Assembly: GCF_002950945.1 (NCBI RefSeq)
Contig: NZ_CP012673.1
Coordinates: 13,259,501 to 13,323,500, forward strand
Direction: 5' to 3'
DNA length: 64,000 bases
DNA from: Sorangium cellulosum
GTDB lineage: Bacteria; Myxococcota_A; Polyangia; Polyangiales; Polyangiaceae
Part shown: positions 16,069 to 26,583 of the stretch, piece after piece
Layout: each line of letters opens with the position of its first letter
Numbering within the stretch: position 1 is the first letter of the stretch
Notes under the pieces: generated by a model
Told to the model about the DNA's origin: nothing
Database searches by the model: none
Seen by the model: only the letters and a program-made list of their open reading frames with translations
Position numbers and translations under genes: made by a program

Positions 16069-17356
16069 CACCCGCGTCGGCCCCGCTGCTGCGGACGAGG
16101 CGCGCCGGCATCTCGACCGTCTGCGGCGGCTCGATGATCTCGCCGAGGAACGTGCGCCACTGGACGACGTAGAGCCCGCGGGGCGGTCCGATGACGTAAC
16201 GTTCGCCCATCGGGGGGACCGCGACGGCGGGGATGCCGTCGACGAGCAGGTAGGACAGCGCGTCCGACTGGTTGACCGCGACGAAGCCCTCGCCGGGCGC
16301 GCCCGGGTCGGCGCTCGGCGGCAGCGGCAGCGGCCCCGTGCGGATGGCCGCGAGCTCGTCGCGGGTCAGGAAGACGCCGCCCTGCGCGGACGGGAGCCCC
16401 GAGGCCGCGTAGGCGGCGCTCGGCGGCGGCATGAGCAGGTCGGTCGAGACCAGGTCGGCGCGCCGGGTGGCAGACGTGACCTCGAAGCCGACGCCGCCGC
16501 CGCCCTGCCAGGCGTAGCTGGCGGCGAGCGGCACCTCGCCGGCCGCGCACTCCGGCGACTTCGGATCGACGCCGAGGATCTCGAGCAGCGCCCGGCAGAG
16601 CAGCGGCCCGCCCTCGCCGGCCTCGGGCACCTTGCCGAGCTCGACGTGGAGCGCGCCGAGGCTCGCGTTGATCTCGACCTTGCGGACGTTGTACCCGAGC
16701 CGCGTGCCCTCGCCGACCGGGCGCGCCGAGCCGGCCGAGAGCGGCGTCACGTCGACGCGGCGCTCGCCGATGAGCGTGCGGAGCGCCCCCGGCGGCAGGA
16801 CCCGGTACTGGTTCAGGCCCGGCCAGAGCAGGACCTCGCCGTAGACGTCGTTGCGGGCGCGGAGCTCGGAGCCGGCGGGCAGCGGCAGCGCCCGCGACGT
16901 GAATGCGATCCGCATGCGTCCCGTGTCCGCGAGATCGATCGTCCACGTCAGCTCGGTGAGCCGCTGGGCCGCGCGGATCCCCTCGGCCGCCACCTCGGGC
17001 GCCTTGAGCGGCTGCGGCACGTCGCGCCAGCGGAAGGCCGCCTCGAGCGTGACGCCGGAGAGCTCGCGCGGCGACAGCGTGTCCTCTGGCAGCGCGGCGG
17101 CGGGCGGCAGCGGCACCGGCGACAGCTGGCCCGTCTCGGAGAGGATGAGCCGGCCGTAGTCGTCGGACACGAGCGTCACGCCGGCCTCCGGCGCGGACGC
17201 GTCGACCAGCTCCGGCGTCACGTTCGTGAGCGGCGCGGGCAGGATCTTCGCGTTCGGGCTCGCCCCGGCGTCCACGGGGCCGTCGGCCTGCTGGCGCGCC
17301 GGGTCGCACCCGGCCGCGAGCAGGAGCGCCAGGGCGGCCGCGCGCGTGTGGATCAC
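16052..17356 (-). CDS. large putative lipoprotein, function unknown
   Basis: This encodes 434 residues from a GTG that overlaps the TGA of the HAD gene. The N-terminus VIHTRAAALALLLAAGCDP carries a signal peptide with lipobox LAAGC (Cys at about 17). The mature part is beta-rich (VTLVSDDYGRLILSETGQ, YGEVLLWPGLNQYRVLPPG, LHVELGKVPEAGEGG) and ends in a Gly/Pro-rich region (YVIGPPRGLYVVQWRTFLGE). I recognise no family. It is probably periplasmic and co-expressed with the HAD hydrolase. Confidence 0.6.
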   Translation of the reverse strand: MIHTRAAALALLLAAGCDPARQQADGPVDAGASPNAKILPAPLTNVTPELVDASAPEAGVTLVSDDYGRLILSETGQLSPVPLPPAAALPEDTLSPRELSGVTLEAAFRWRDVPQPLKAPEVAAEGIRAAQRLTELTWTIDLADTGRMRIAFTSRALPLPAGSELRARNDVYGEVLLWPGLNQYRVLPPGALRTLIGERRVDVTPLSAGSARPVGEGTRLGYNVRKVEINASLGALHVELGKVPEAGEGGPLLCRALLEILGVDPKSPECAAGEVPLAASYAWQGGGGVGFEVTSATRRADLVSTDLLMPPPSAAYAASGLPSAQGGVFLTRDELAAIRTGPLPLPPSADPGAPGEGFVAVNQSDALSYLLVDGIPAVAVPPMGERYVIGPPRGLYVVQWRTFLGEIIEPPQTVEMPARLVRSSGADAGVPDGR

Positions 17357-18108
17357 GGCTCCCGCTCGAACGTGTGGATGACCTGCACGTGCGGGTCGAG
17401 CGGCGGCGGGTCGGGCGCGCACTGCGTGTCGAGGAAGACCGCGGCGGCGCGGGGGTGGCACGCGAGCAGCAGGTTGCAGTTCGCCGCCTCGTTGTCGAAG
17501 ACCGCGATCACCCGCCCGATCCTGGCGAGCTCCGGGGCGACGCTCCGCTTGAACTCGGTGTCGGGCATCTCGAACCGCGGCTTGACGACCAGCTCCGTGC
17601 CGATGACCCCGATGGGGAAGCCGAGATCGCGGAGGCTGGCGAACGAGCCGAGCGCCATGTTCGGGAGGTCGCGCCCGGTGAGGTACACGAGCGTCGCCCC
17701 TGCCGCGTGGCAGTCGCGCGCGTACTGGCTCGCGCCGGGCACCTCGATGTCGTGGCGGATGTGTGGGTCGTTGAAGAAGCGCGCCTTCCAGAACTCGAAC
17801 GCGTGCAGGTGCAGCGACTCGTCGAGCACGCCGAGCCGGCGCAGGTTCTCCTGGAACCCGTACACGATCCCCTCGGGCGCCGCGCGCTCGAGGAGCGGCG
17901 CGACCTCCGGGTGCTTGCGGCGCCACTCCTCCGCGAGCTCGTGGAGGATTGCGACCACCCGCGGCCGGTTGTCCATCAGCGTCCCGTCCAGATCGAACAC
18001 GACCACCGGCGGCCCCTCCGACCGATCGCCCGCGCGCTCGACGATGGAGTCCAGGAGCCGCGTCCGTTCGGCGGGGACGAGGCGCTTCTCGTAGAACAGC
18101 GTGCTCAA
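17353..18108 (-). CDS. HAD-superfamily hydrolase
   Basis: This 251-residue cytosolic protein has the HAD motif I FDLDGTLMDN (Asp39 nucleophile, Asp41 acid/base) and motif II LVYLTGRD. A Lys (VVKPRF) and the motif IV-like VIAVFDNEAAN follow. The cap insert around residues 60-130 is helical (LHELAEEWRRKHPE). Haloacid dehalogenase enzymes are mostly phosphatases, but the substrate is not predictable here. Coupled to the downstream lipoprotein by a GTGA overlap. Confidence 0.8.
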   Translation of the reverse strand: MSTLFYEKRLVPAERTRLLDSIVERAGDRSEGPPVVVFDLDGTLMDNRPRVVAILHELAEEWRRKHPEVAPLLERAAPEGIVYGFQENLRRLGVLDESLHLHAFEFWKARFFNDPHIRHDIEVPGASQYARDCHAAGATLVYLTGRDLPNMALGSFASLRDLGFPIGVIGTELVVKPRFEMPDTEFKRSVAPELARIGRVIAVFDNEAANCNLLLACHPRAAAVFLDTQCAPDPPPLDPHVQVIHTFEREP

Positions 18109-18274
18109 GGTCGTCCCGCAGCGAGAGAGCGCGGTTTCCGCGCTGCTCCTCCCGGCGAACCCTAGCGCGAACTCGCGCTCCCCAGAAGCCGCGGCGTCGA
18201 CCCGCCCCCGCCCCCGCCCGACGCCCCGCGCCCCCCTCGCCGACGGCGTAAGTGTGCAGAAACATCCTACATTG

Positions 18275-18304
18275 TTGGCCTCTTTCTTCCGCCCTCTGTA
18301 GCAT
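18275..18304 (+). promoter_or_regulatory. possible sigma70 promoter of the 18345 lipoprotein
   Basis: TTGGCC (18275-18280) and TAGCAT (18299-18304) are separated by 18 bp, in a locally AT-richer stretch about 40 bp upstream of the ATG. The match is only partial at both boxes. Confidence 0.35.
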
Positions 18305-18344
18305 TTTCCACATCGGGACCGCTCGACCCCCCGAAGGAAGGCCC

Positions 18345-18740
18345 ATGCACAACCGCATCAAGACCGTTCTGGCCCTGGCGCTGGCGCTGCCCGCTGTGGC
18401 GGGCTGCTCGAAGACCCCCCGTGATCGCCTCCAGGGGCGCTGGAATGGCGAGGCGATCGAGAACGTCCCCGGGGATCAGCTCGCGAAGGCGACGGGTTGG
18501 GTGAAGGGGACGGCGATCGAGTTCAATGGCAGCAAGGTGACCGTGACCGTGCCCGCCGAGACGCCGCGTTCGGGCACGTTCAAGGTGACGAAGTCCGACG
18601 GCGACCAGGTGACGGTCGCCTTCCTCCGCCCCGAGGGCGGCCGCGACGAAGCAGAGTTCCGCTTCGCCACGGACCAGACGCTCCGCTGGGAAATCGGCGC
18701 CGGCCGCGCCATCGTGCTGAGCAAGGCGCTAAAGAACTGA
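18345..18740 (+). CDS. small periplasmic lipoprotein
   Basis: This encodes 131 residues with a clear Shine-Dalgarno (GAAGGAAG, 18332-18340). The signal peptide ends AVAGC (Cys21). The mature domain (PRDRLQGRWNGEAIENV, then IEFNGSKVTVTVPAE, SGTFKVTKSDGDQVTVAF) alternates strands like a lipocalin-type or DUF-like beta-barrel that binds small molecules. Family uncertain, function unknown. It converges on the CarboxypepD_reg gene, with a long hairpin repeat between them. Confidence 0.7.
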   Translation: MHNRIKTVLALALALPAVAGCSKTPRDRLQGRWNGEAIENVPGDQLAKATGWVKGTAIEFNGSKVTVTVPAETPRSGTFKVTKSDGDQVTVAFLRPEGGRDEAEFRFATDQTLRWEIGAGRAIVLSKALKN

Positions 18741-18808
18741 TCTTCCCCCGCACGCCCGCGCCCCCCCGACGCGCCCCGCCCGCCTCCTCCCCCTGACAAC
18801 GCCCCCCA

Positions 18809-18934
18809 GAGCGGTGGTCACCCGCACAGGAGACGGGCCCAGATCGGCGTTTTCGGCGCGCAAGCGCACTCCTGTGCGCTGAGCACCGAAAACGCCGAGG
18901 TGGGCCCGTCTCCGAAGCGGGTGACCACCGCTCT
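18809..18934. repeat. 126 bp long-hairpin dispersed repeat, copy A
   Basis: The element is nearly a perfect palindrome: outer arms of 18 bp (AGAGCGGTGGTCACCCGC), then 13 bp (GGAGACGGGCCCA), then 12 bp (CGGCGTTTTCGG), and a 7 bp apical stem (AGCGCAC) around TCCT, with small mismatched bulges between. It lies between converging genes and overlaps the stop codon of the leftward gene. A copy at 53547-53672 is reverse-oriented with a handful of substitutions, several compensatory (GGTGGTCACC versus GGCGGTCGCC). It could be a MITE- or REP-like element, and may act as a bidirectional terminator. Confidence 0.8.
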
Positions 18935-21911
18935 ACCGGCGGACGCGTTCGCGGCGGATGCGCGTGAGCCACCGCGTCTCGCCGCGGGATCCCTCGTCGC
19001 GCGCGAGCATCACCACCACGTCCTCCGAGAGCGGCCCGGTGAGGCGCCGCCGCGCCTCCTCGATCGAGCGCACCTCGACGCCGTTCACGGCGAGCAGCCG
19101 ATCGCCGGGCTCTAGACCCGCCTCCTCCGCCTCGCTGCCCGGGGGCACCGTCGCCACGACCACGGTCCGGCGCTCCTCGCCGAGCGTCACCGCCAGGCTC
19201 CCCGCGCCCTTCGGCTCCTGCCGCGCCCCGTCCCCCGGCAGCGCGATCCGGACCCGCTCGGTCGTCCTGCCGGCGCGCACCTCGACCGGCGGCGACTCGG
19301 CGCGCCCGAGATCCGCGCTGTACGCCTCGATCACCGCCGTGCCCTCGGGCACGCCGCCGAGCTTGAACCGCCCGTCCCGGTCCGTGAGGACCACGCCCGG
19401 CGGCAGCGGTCCGAGCGGCAGGTACGTCGGCACGCGGTCGCGCGCCACGCGGGCGCCTGCCACCGGATCGCCGCGCGGGTCGGTCACCTGGCCGGCGACC
19501 TCGCCCGCCTCGGACAGGTCGATGCGCCCGAGGTCCGCGGGCCGGTCGGCGTCGCCGGCGATCGCGACCCGGAGCGTCGCCGGCGCGAAGCCGTCGCGGC
19601 TCACGGTCACACGCGCCTGCCCGGGCGCGAGGTCGGCGATCGTGAAGGCCCCGTCCGCGTCCGTCGTGGCGCGGCGCGGCCCGGTCGGCGAGAACAGCGT
19701 GACCAGCGCGCCCTCGAGCCGCTCCCGCCCGCCGCGCCCGGTCACGATCCCGGTCGCCCTGAGGGCGGGGCTCATGTCGAGCCGCAGCTCCTTCGGCGCG
19801 GCGTCCACCTGCTCGACGCGCGGCGACTTCCCCGAGCGCACGAGGCTCAGCCGGAGCGGCAGCCCGGCGGCGTCGGGCAGCACCACGTCGCCGTCGTCGT
19901 CCGTGAAGAGCGTCTTCCTGAGCGGGACCGCGACGTCGAGCGACAGCACGCGCACCTCCACGCGGTCGAGCGGGTAGCCGCGGTCGTCGGCGACGTGGAT
20001 CGCCACCGGCTCGCGCACCTTCGGGAGGACGACCTCGATCTCCTTGCGCTCGCGCTCCGGCACCTGGACCACGAGGCGCGCCACGACGTCCGCGGGCGAC
20101 TCCGGCCGGGCGACCGAGACCAGCACCTCGTCCGGGACCGCGGCGAAGGCGAACGTGCCGTCGTCCGCGGAGTACGTCACCCGCTCGAGCGACCCCGCGG
20201 TCGCGGCGAGCTCCACGCGCGCGCCGGCGACCGGCTTGCGGTCCTCCTCGAGCACGCGGCCCTCGAGAAGGCCGCCCTGGCGCATCACCACGCGCACGTG
20301 GGCCTCGCCGCCCGGCTGCAGGGTCACCGTCTCGCTGATCGTCTCCACGTACTCCGGGTGCCGGACGATCACGTGGACGCGCCCCGGCGTGACGGGCTCT
20401 GCCCGGAAGGTGCCGTCGCCCCGCGTGACCCACGGCTCGCCGGACCGCGCCACCGCGGCCGGGAGCGACACGTCGCCGCGCGGCAGATCCGGGATCGGGC
20501 CCGGCATGACGCCGAGCTCCCCCGCCGGGATCAGCGGCGCCGGGCCGGGCAGGGCGCGCTCGAAGTGCTCTTCCCTGAACTCGGACATCGCGGTGCTCTC
20601 GTCGATCGGCATCCCCTCGGCGTCGGCGCCGACGACCTCGATCGTCGCGCCCGGGACCGGGTAGCCGCGGTCGTCGACGACCTCGCCCACGATCGCGCCG
20701 CCGCGGAGCAGCGGGATGTGGACCTCGGCGGCGCCGTCCCCGACCTGCACCGCGTTCCTCGGCACGAAGCCGGCCGCCAGCGCCGACGCGCTCGCGTACC
20801 CCGGCGCGATCGGCCCCAGCGTGACGGCCCCGTCGTCGCCCGTGCGGCCGTGCAGCGGGAACGCCGACAGCCCCTGCTCGACCAGCACCACGTTCGCGCC
20901 CTTCACGCCCGGCGCGTCCTCGCCGTCGCCGTCGGTCACGAGCAGCCGCACGTGGCGGCCGGGCCCGAGGACGAGCTTCACCTCCTTGCCCTCGCCGCGC
21001 CGCACGGGCACGGCGAACGCGGTCGCGCTCACGTCGGCGCCGCGCCGCGCCTTGAGGTCGTACACCCCGTCGCGCAGGCCGGCGATCCGCGCGGCGCCGC
21101 TCGCGTCGGTCGCCGTGCTGCGCGCCGGCCAGAGGCCGGTGCCGGCGGCGAGCACGGTCGCGCCCCCGGCGGGCTGCCCCGCCGCGTCCACGACCCGCAC
21201 GGTGAGCGCGCCGAGCCGATCCATGCGGATCCGGAGCGGCAGCGGCCCGGGCACGATGCCCGTGCGCACCGTGTCCTCGAAGCCGAGGGTCGACGCGCGG
21301 ACGACGTAGGGCGCGGCGCCGAGCCGATCGAACCGGGCGCGGCCGCCCTCTGCGGTCGTCGCGACGAAGGGGAGGGGATCGGCGGTCGCGACCGTGACCT
21401 CCGCGTCGTCGAGGGGCCGATCGGCGTCGTCGACCACGATCACCTCGAGCACCTTCGCGGGCCGCAACACGAGCTCGACGGCGCGCGGCCCCGGCTCGAG
21501 CGCCACGCGCGTCGAGGCGCGCGCCCGCTCGGCGCCGTACGCCAGGATCCAGGCCTCGCCGGACGGCAGCCCCACGAAGCGCGCCTCACCCGCCGGGTCG
21601 CTCCTGAGCTCGCCGGCGAAGTAGGCCCGGTCCTCGCGCAGCGCGAAGACGCGCACCGTGGCGTCCTGGATCGGGCGCCCCTGCTCGTCGCGCACGGTGG
21701 CCGTGAGCTCGGCCCCGCGCCCCTCCACCCATGCGGGCACGGGCGGCGCCGGGATCGGCGCGCCCGGCAGGAAACGCGGGCCGAGGTCGCGGAGCGTGGT
21801 CGCGGCGAAGAAGCAGACCAGCGCGGCGATCGCGGCGAGGACGGCGTCGAGCCGCGACCGGCGTTCGACCCGGGCGGCGTCCGTTGCGGGTTGCTTGTCC
21901 TGCTCGGCCAC
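18933..21911 (-). CDS. membrane-anchored multi-CarboxypepD_reg protein with C-terminal PDZ
   Basis: This 992-residue protein has a short cytoplasmic N-terminus, one TM segment (about 20-41) and a long periplasmic part built of about eight to ten beta-sandwich units of carboxypeptidase regulatory-like type. Typical pieces: VRDEQGRPIQDATVRVFAL, VVDAAGQPAGGATVLAAG, VVDDRGYPVPGATIEVVG, VTDPRGDPVAGARVARD. Residues about 900-985 form a PDZ domain (VATVPPGSEAEEAGLEPGDR, LLAVNGVEV). No protease domain is present, so it may be a scaffold or substrate-presenting protein. The stop codon lies inside the long-hairpin repeat. Such proteins are common in myxobacteria; function unknown. Confidence 0.8.
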   Translation of the reverse strand: MAEQDKQPATDAARVERRSRLDAVLAAIAALVCFFAATTLRDLGPRFLPGAPIPAPPVPAWVEGRGAELTATVRDEQGRPIQDATVRVFALREDRAYFAGELRSDPAGEARFVGLPSGEAWILAYGAERARASTRVALEPGPRAVELVLRPAKVLEVIVVDDADRPLDDAEVTVATADPLPFVATTAEGGRARFDRLGAAPYVVRASTLGFEDTVRTGIVPGPLPLRIRMDRLGALTVRVVDAAGQPAGGATVLAAGTGLWPARSTATDASGAARIAGLRDGVYDLKARRGADVSATAFAVPVRRGEGKEVKLVLGPGRHVRLLVTDGDGEDAPGVKGANVVLVEQGLSAFPLHGRTGDDGAVTLGPIAPGYASASALAAGFVPRNAVQVGDGAAEVHIPLLRGGAIVGEVVDDRGYPVPGATIEVVGADAEGMPIDESTAMSEFREEHFERALPGPAPLIPAGELGVMPGPIPDLPRGDVSLPAAVARSGEPWVTRGDGTFRAEPVTPGRVHVIVRHPEYVETISETVTLQPGGEAHVRVVMRQGGLLEGRVLEEDRKPVAGARVELAATAGSLERVTYSADDGTFAFAAVPDEVLVSVARPESPADVVARLVVQVPERERKEIEVVLPKVREPVAIHVADDRGYPLDRVEVRVLSLDVAVPLRKTLFTDDDGDVVLPDAAGLPLRLSLVRSGKSPRVEQVDAAPKELRLDMSPALRATGIVTGRGGRERLEGALVTLFSPTGPRRATTDADGAFTIADLAPGQARVTVSRDGFAPATLRVAIAGDADRPADLGRIDLSEAGEVAGQVTDPRGDPVAGARVARDRVPTYLPLGPLPPGVVLTDRDGRFKLGGVPEGTAVIEAYSADLGRAESPPVEVRAGRTTERVRIALPGDGARQEPKGAGSLAVTLGEERRTVVVATVPPGSEAEEAGLEPGDRLLAVNGVEVRSIEEARRRLTGPLSEDVVVMLARDEGSRGETRWLTRIRRERVRR

Positions 21912-22014
21912 GGCCTGGATTCTCTACCCTGAATCCGGGGAAACGCCGAACATGGCGCCGCCGTTCCCGCGGCGGGTCAGCGGTCAGCCACCCATCGCGG
22001 GTCAGCGCGCGCGA

Positions 22015-23274
<1,260 letters not shown>

Positions 23275-23280
23275 GCTCTG

Positions 23281-23286
23281 AGTATA
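23281..23286 (-). promoter_or_regulatory. -10-like box of LeuA-family gene, possibly leaderless
   Basis: On the minus strand TATACT ends seven bases before the ATG, so the predicted transcription start is at or next to the start codon. No -35 match and no Shine-Dalgarno are visible. Confidence 0.35.
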
Positions 23287-23496
23287 GTGCGCCGTCTGCG
23301 CTGCCGAGCGCGAAACGAAGCCCGGCCGAGGTGCGCCGCATGACGCGGAGCGCAGGCGAAAACACGGGCGCTTCGGCAATGCGTGCTCCGTCACAAGGAA
23401 GACACCGGGCGCGGACTCGGAGAGGGCAGGGGAGACGCGATCGAAGGGGGTGCCGAGGTGGACCACATGCTGAGGACGACCGTGCGCCGAGGAGGG

Positions 23497-23553
23497 CGCG
23501 CCGAGGGCGGCGGCTGAGCCAGGACCCCGCGCCGAGGACGGCGGCTGAGCAGG
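23497..23553. repeat. two-copy direct repeat of about 26 bp
   Basis: CGCGCCGAG then GGCGGCTGAGC occurs at 23497-23523 and again at 23528-23553 with one or two changes. Short tandem duplication without other features. Confidence 0.4.
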
Positions 23554-23698
23554 GCTGCGCGCGGCGGAGCAAAATCGTGCTCCCGGGATGGCGCGCCGCG
23601 CCGCGTGGACCTCCCGGTGAACTTTTCCGGCATCCGCCCGTGTGCTGCGGTGCGCTGGCCCTGCGCGCCTGGCAGGCCTAAGCTTGGCGCCACAAACG

Positions 23699-25990
23699 AT
23701 GTGGCAATCCCTTCCTGAGTTCGGGACCGGCGTCCTGTACGCCATTCTGGTCACCGCGGCGTACACCTTCGCCGTGGGGCTCGCGTCGGCGCGCGGGCGG
23801 CCTCGGCTGCTCCAGGCGGCGCGCCTCGGCGCGTACGGCACGATCGCGCTCGTCGGCCTCGCCGTGCTGGTGCTGGCGTACGCCTTCGTCAGCCACGATT
23901 TCCGCATCGCCTACGTGGCCCAGTACAGCGACAGGTCGATGACCACGCCGTACCTCATCGCCGCGCTCTGGGGCGGGCAGGACGGCTCGCTGCTCTGGTG
24001 GATGTTCCTGACCGCGCTGTTCTCGGGCGGCTGCGTCTTCTGGCTCCGGCGCCGGTACCTGGAGCTCCAGCCGTACGTCATCGCGACGTTGATGAGCGTC
24101 CTCATCTTCTTCGCGGCGCTGATGATCTTCGCCGTGAACCCGTTCCGGACCAGCATCGCGGGCGCCGCGCTCGACGGCAACGGGCTGAACTACCAGCTCC
24201 GCAACTTCTACATGATCATCCACCCGCCGAGCCTGTACATCGGCTTCACGAGCGCGGCGGTCCCGTTCGCGTTCGCGATCGCCGCGCTCGCCACGGGCCG
24301 CCTCGACAGCGAGTGGATCGTGGCGACGCGGAAGTGGATGCTCTTCTCGTGGCTGTTCCTCTCGATCGGCAACGTGCTCGGGATGCTCTGGGCCTACGAG
24401 GAGCTCGGCTGGGGCGGCCCCTGGGCGTGGGATCCGGTGGAGAACGCCGCGTTCCTCCCGTGGCTCACCGCGAGCGCCTACGTGCACTCGACGATGATCC
24501 AGGAGCGCCGCGGCATGCTGAAGGTGTGGAACGTCTCCCTGATCTGCGGGACGTTCTTCCTCACGATCTTCGGCACCTGGCTCACGCGCTCGGGGCTCAT
24601 CGCCAGCGTGCACTCCTTCGCCCAGTCGGGCATCGGCATCTGGTTCGTCGGCTTCATGGCGGTGATCATCGCGACGTGCACCGCGCTGATCGTCTACCGC
24701 CTGCCGCGCCTCCGCAGCGACGGGCAGTTCGAATCGATGCTCTCGCGCGAGGCCGCGTTCCTCTTCAACAACTGGGGCCTCTTCAGCATCATGATCTTCA
24801 TCGCGGTCGCCACGGTGTGGCCGCGCATCAGCGAGTGGCTGCTCGACCAGCAGTCGACGCTCGGGCCCACGTTCTACAACACGTGGCTCCCGCCGATCGC
24901 GCTCGTCGTCTTCCTGCTCATGGGGGTCGCGCCGCTGCTCGGGTGGCGCAAGACGTCGCCGGAGCTCTTCCGGAAGAGCTTCCGCTGGCCGGTGCTGGCG
25001 GCGGTGGTCACCTCGACGCTCCACCTCACGCTCGGCAGGTCGGTGGGCTTCGCCCCCTTCGTCTCCGTCGATCCGATCTACCCCGGCCCGCTCGGCGACG
25101 CGCTCGCGAAGCTCGCGTCGACGTACCCGTTCTTCACCGTGATGTTCGCCGCGTTCAACGTCTCGGTCGTCGTCCAGGAGTTCGCGCGCGGCATCGCGGC
25201 GCGGCAGAAGCGCGGGGACGAGTCGCCCTTCGCCTCGTTCTACAACCTGGTCGCCCGCTCGCGGCGCCGCTACGGCGGCTACATCGTGCACGTCGGCATC
25301 GCGGTGATGTTCGTCGGCTTCGCCGGCCGCGCCTGGGGCGTCGACAAGGAGGTCAGCCTCCACCCGGGCGAGGAGGTGCGCATCGAGGAGTACCGCCTCG
25401 TCTACACCGGGCCGCGCATGGAGGTCGACAGCGAGAAGCGCATGGTCTTCGCCGATCTCGAGGTCGAGCGCCACGGCGAGCCGGTGGGCCGGATCAGCCC
25501 GGCGAAGTACATCTACAAGGCGACCCCGGAGGCGCCGTCCACCGAGGTCGCCCGGCACATCACGCTGAAGAACGACCTCTACGTGATCATCGGCATGGCG
25601 AACCCCCAGACGAAGGTCGCGTCCTTCCAGCTGCACGTGAACAACCTCATCTCGTTCATGTGGTTCGGCGCGGGCATCCTGATCCTCGGGGCGCTCGTCG
25701 CGATGTGGCCGGACATCGCGCTCGAGGAGGCCGGCGCGTTCGGCTACGTGCGCGCGGCCGGGTCGGTCACGGCGTCCGTCGTGTTCGCCTTCGTGCTCGC
25801 GGGCGGCCCGGCGCAGGCCTACGGACACCCCGTCAAGGAGGGGTTCGGGCGGCCAACCGTGCACCAGCCGGACCGAGCGGACGGCGAAGACCACGCCTCG
25901 TCGCGCGGCGAGGCCGCTCACCCCGGGCGCACGCCCGGGACCGATGCCATGTTCCCGACGGCTGCGGACCCGCAGCGAGCCTTCGAATGA
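23699..25990 (+). CDS. ccmF: cytochrome c heme lyase subunit CcmF
   Basis: This 763-residue polytopic inner-membrane protein is the core heme-attachment subunit of system I cytochrome c maturation. The diagnostic WWD domain WGGPWAWDPVENAAFLPWL starts near residue 238. WGGQDGSLLWW lies near residue 90, and NNWGLFSIMIF, conserved in CcmF, precedes the last TM groups. About 13-15 TM helices are predicted. The final 60 residues after the last TM (YGHPVKEGFGRPTVHQ) form an unusual polar tail. The ATG lacks a clear Shine-Dalgarno. It overlaps the CcmH-like gene by 4 nt. Confidence 0.95.
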   Translation: MWQSLPEFGTGVLYAILVTAAYTFAVGLASARGRPRLLQAARLGAYGTIALVGLAVLVLAYAFVSHDFRIAYVAQYSDRSMTTPYLIAALWGGQDGSLLWWMFLTALFSGGCVFWLRRRYLELQPYVIATLMSVLIFFAALMIFAVNPFRTSIAGAALDGNGLNYQLRNFYMIIHPPSLYIGFTSAAVPFAFAIAALATGRLDSEWIVATRKWMLFSWLFLSIGNVLGMLWAYEELGWGGPWAWDPVENAAFLPWLTASAYVHSTMIQERRGMLKVWNVSLICGTFFLTIFGTWLTRSGLIASVHSFAQSGIGIWFVGFMAVIIATCTALIVYRLPRLRSDGQFESMLSREAAFLFNNWGLFSIMIFIAVATVWPRISEWLLDQQSTLGPTFYNTWLPPIALVVFLLMGVAPLLGWRKTSPELFRKSFRWPVLAAVVTSTLHLTLGRSVGFAPFVSVDPIYPGPLGDALAKLASTYPFFTVMFAAFNVSVVVQEFARGIAARQKRGDESPFASFYNLVARSRRRYGGYIVHVGIAVMFVGFAGRAWGVDKEVSLHPGEEVRIEEYRLVYTGPRMEVDSEKRMVFADLEVERHGEPVGRISPAKYIYKATPEAPSTEVARHITLKNDLYVIIGMANPQTKVASFQLHVNNLISFMWFGAGILILGALVAMWPDIALEEAGAFGYVRAAGSVTASVVFAFVLAGGPAQAYGHPVKEGFGRPTVHQPDRADGEDHASSRGEAAHPGRTPGTDAMFPTAADPQRAFE

Positions 25991-26583
25991 GCAGCACCCG
26001 AAAACTGATCCAAGGAATCACCCTCCTCGTCGCCGGCGTCATCGCGCTCGTCGTCATGCTGCGCTCGCCGGAGTTCGCGCACGGCCAGCAGCTCGGCGAG
26101 GGCATGGTCCGGACGGGCGTCGTCGGCATCCAGAACGAGACCGAGCGCAAGCTGTTCTGGAGCTTGATCTGCACGTGCGGCTGTCCGCGCGAGACGCTCG
26201 GCACCTGCACCTGCGGCTCCGCGCACGAGCGCCGCGACGAGCTCCGCGAGGCGCTCGCCGAGGGGCGCTCGGTGGAGGACATCCAGGCCGCCTATGTCGA
26301 GCGGTTCGGGAGCGCGGCGCTCGCGGTGCCGCCGAACAAGGGGAGCCAGCGGCTGCTCTTCCTGTTCCCGCTCGCCGCCATCGCGATCGGCGCCGGCTTC
26401 GTCGTCGTGACGCTGCGCCGCTGGAAGCGGCGGAGCGACGAGACGGCCGCCGCCGCGCGCGCCTCGGCCGACGCCGCCCCCGGCGCGGGCGGCCAGGATC
26501 GCGTTGCCCCCGGCGAGCGCGACCGCTACGACGACAAGCTCGACGACGAGCTGAAGAGCCTCGACCGCGAAGACCGCGAATGA
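25987..26583 (+). CDS. CcmH/CycL-like cytochrome c maturation protein
   Basis: This 198-residue protein has an N-terminal membrane segment (about 10-25), a periplasmic helical domain with LICTCGCPRETLGTCTC (Cys62, 64, 66, 74 and 76) and a second TM (about 120-140) followed by a charged cytosolic tail. CcmH keeps apocytochrome Cys reduced through one LRCxxC pair. Here the usual pair is replaced by a Cys-rich motif, similar to delta-proteobacterial homologues. ATGA overlaps on both sides place it in the ccmF operon. It acts with CcmF at the periplasmic face. Confidence 0.8.
   Translation: MSSTRKLIQGITLLVAGVIALVVMLRSPEFAHGQQLGEGMVRTGVVGIQNETERKLFWSLICTCGCPRETLGTCTCGSAHERRDELREALAEGRSVEDIQAAYVERFGSAALAVPPNKGSQRLLFLFPLAAIAIGAGFVVVTLRRWKRRSDETAAAARASADAAPGAGGQDRVAPGERDRYDDKLDDELKSLDREDRE

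Larger units (their letters stand above)
23275..23698. other. 424 bp divergent intergenic region
   Basis: The region separates the LeuA-like gene (leftwards) and ccmF (rightwards). Apart from the -10-like box for the leftward gene (23281-23286) and a two-copy direct repeat (23497-23553, separately listed) I see no RNA gene, no attenuator hairpin and no convincing small coding frame. Open frames here have atypical Arg-rich composition. Confidence 0.5.

Noticed and set aside
16052..18361. A single 769-codon open frame spanning the lipoprotein and the HAD gene region
   Set aside because: The upper part is antisense-frame, Arg/Ala-rich, and competes with the clear HAD hydrolase (DLDGT) in another frame; the real gene begins at GTG 17356.
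23331..23681. A 116-codon plus-strand frame upstream of ccmF
   Set aside because: Arg-rich, no motif, no Shine-Dalgarno, and it covers the leftward promoter.
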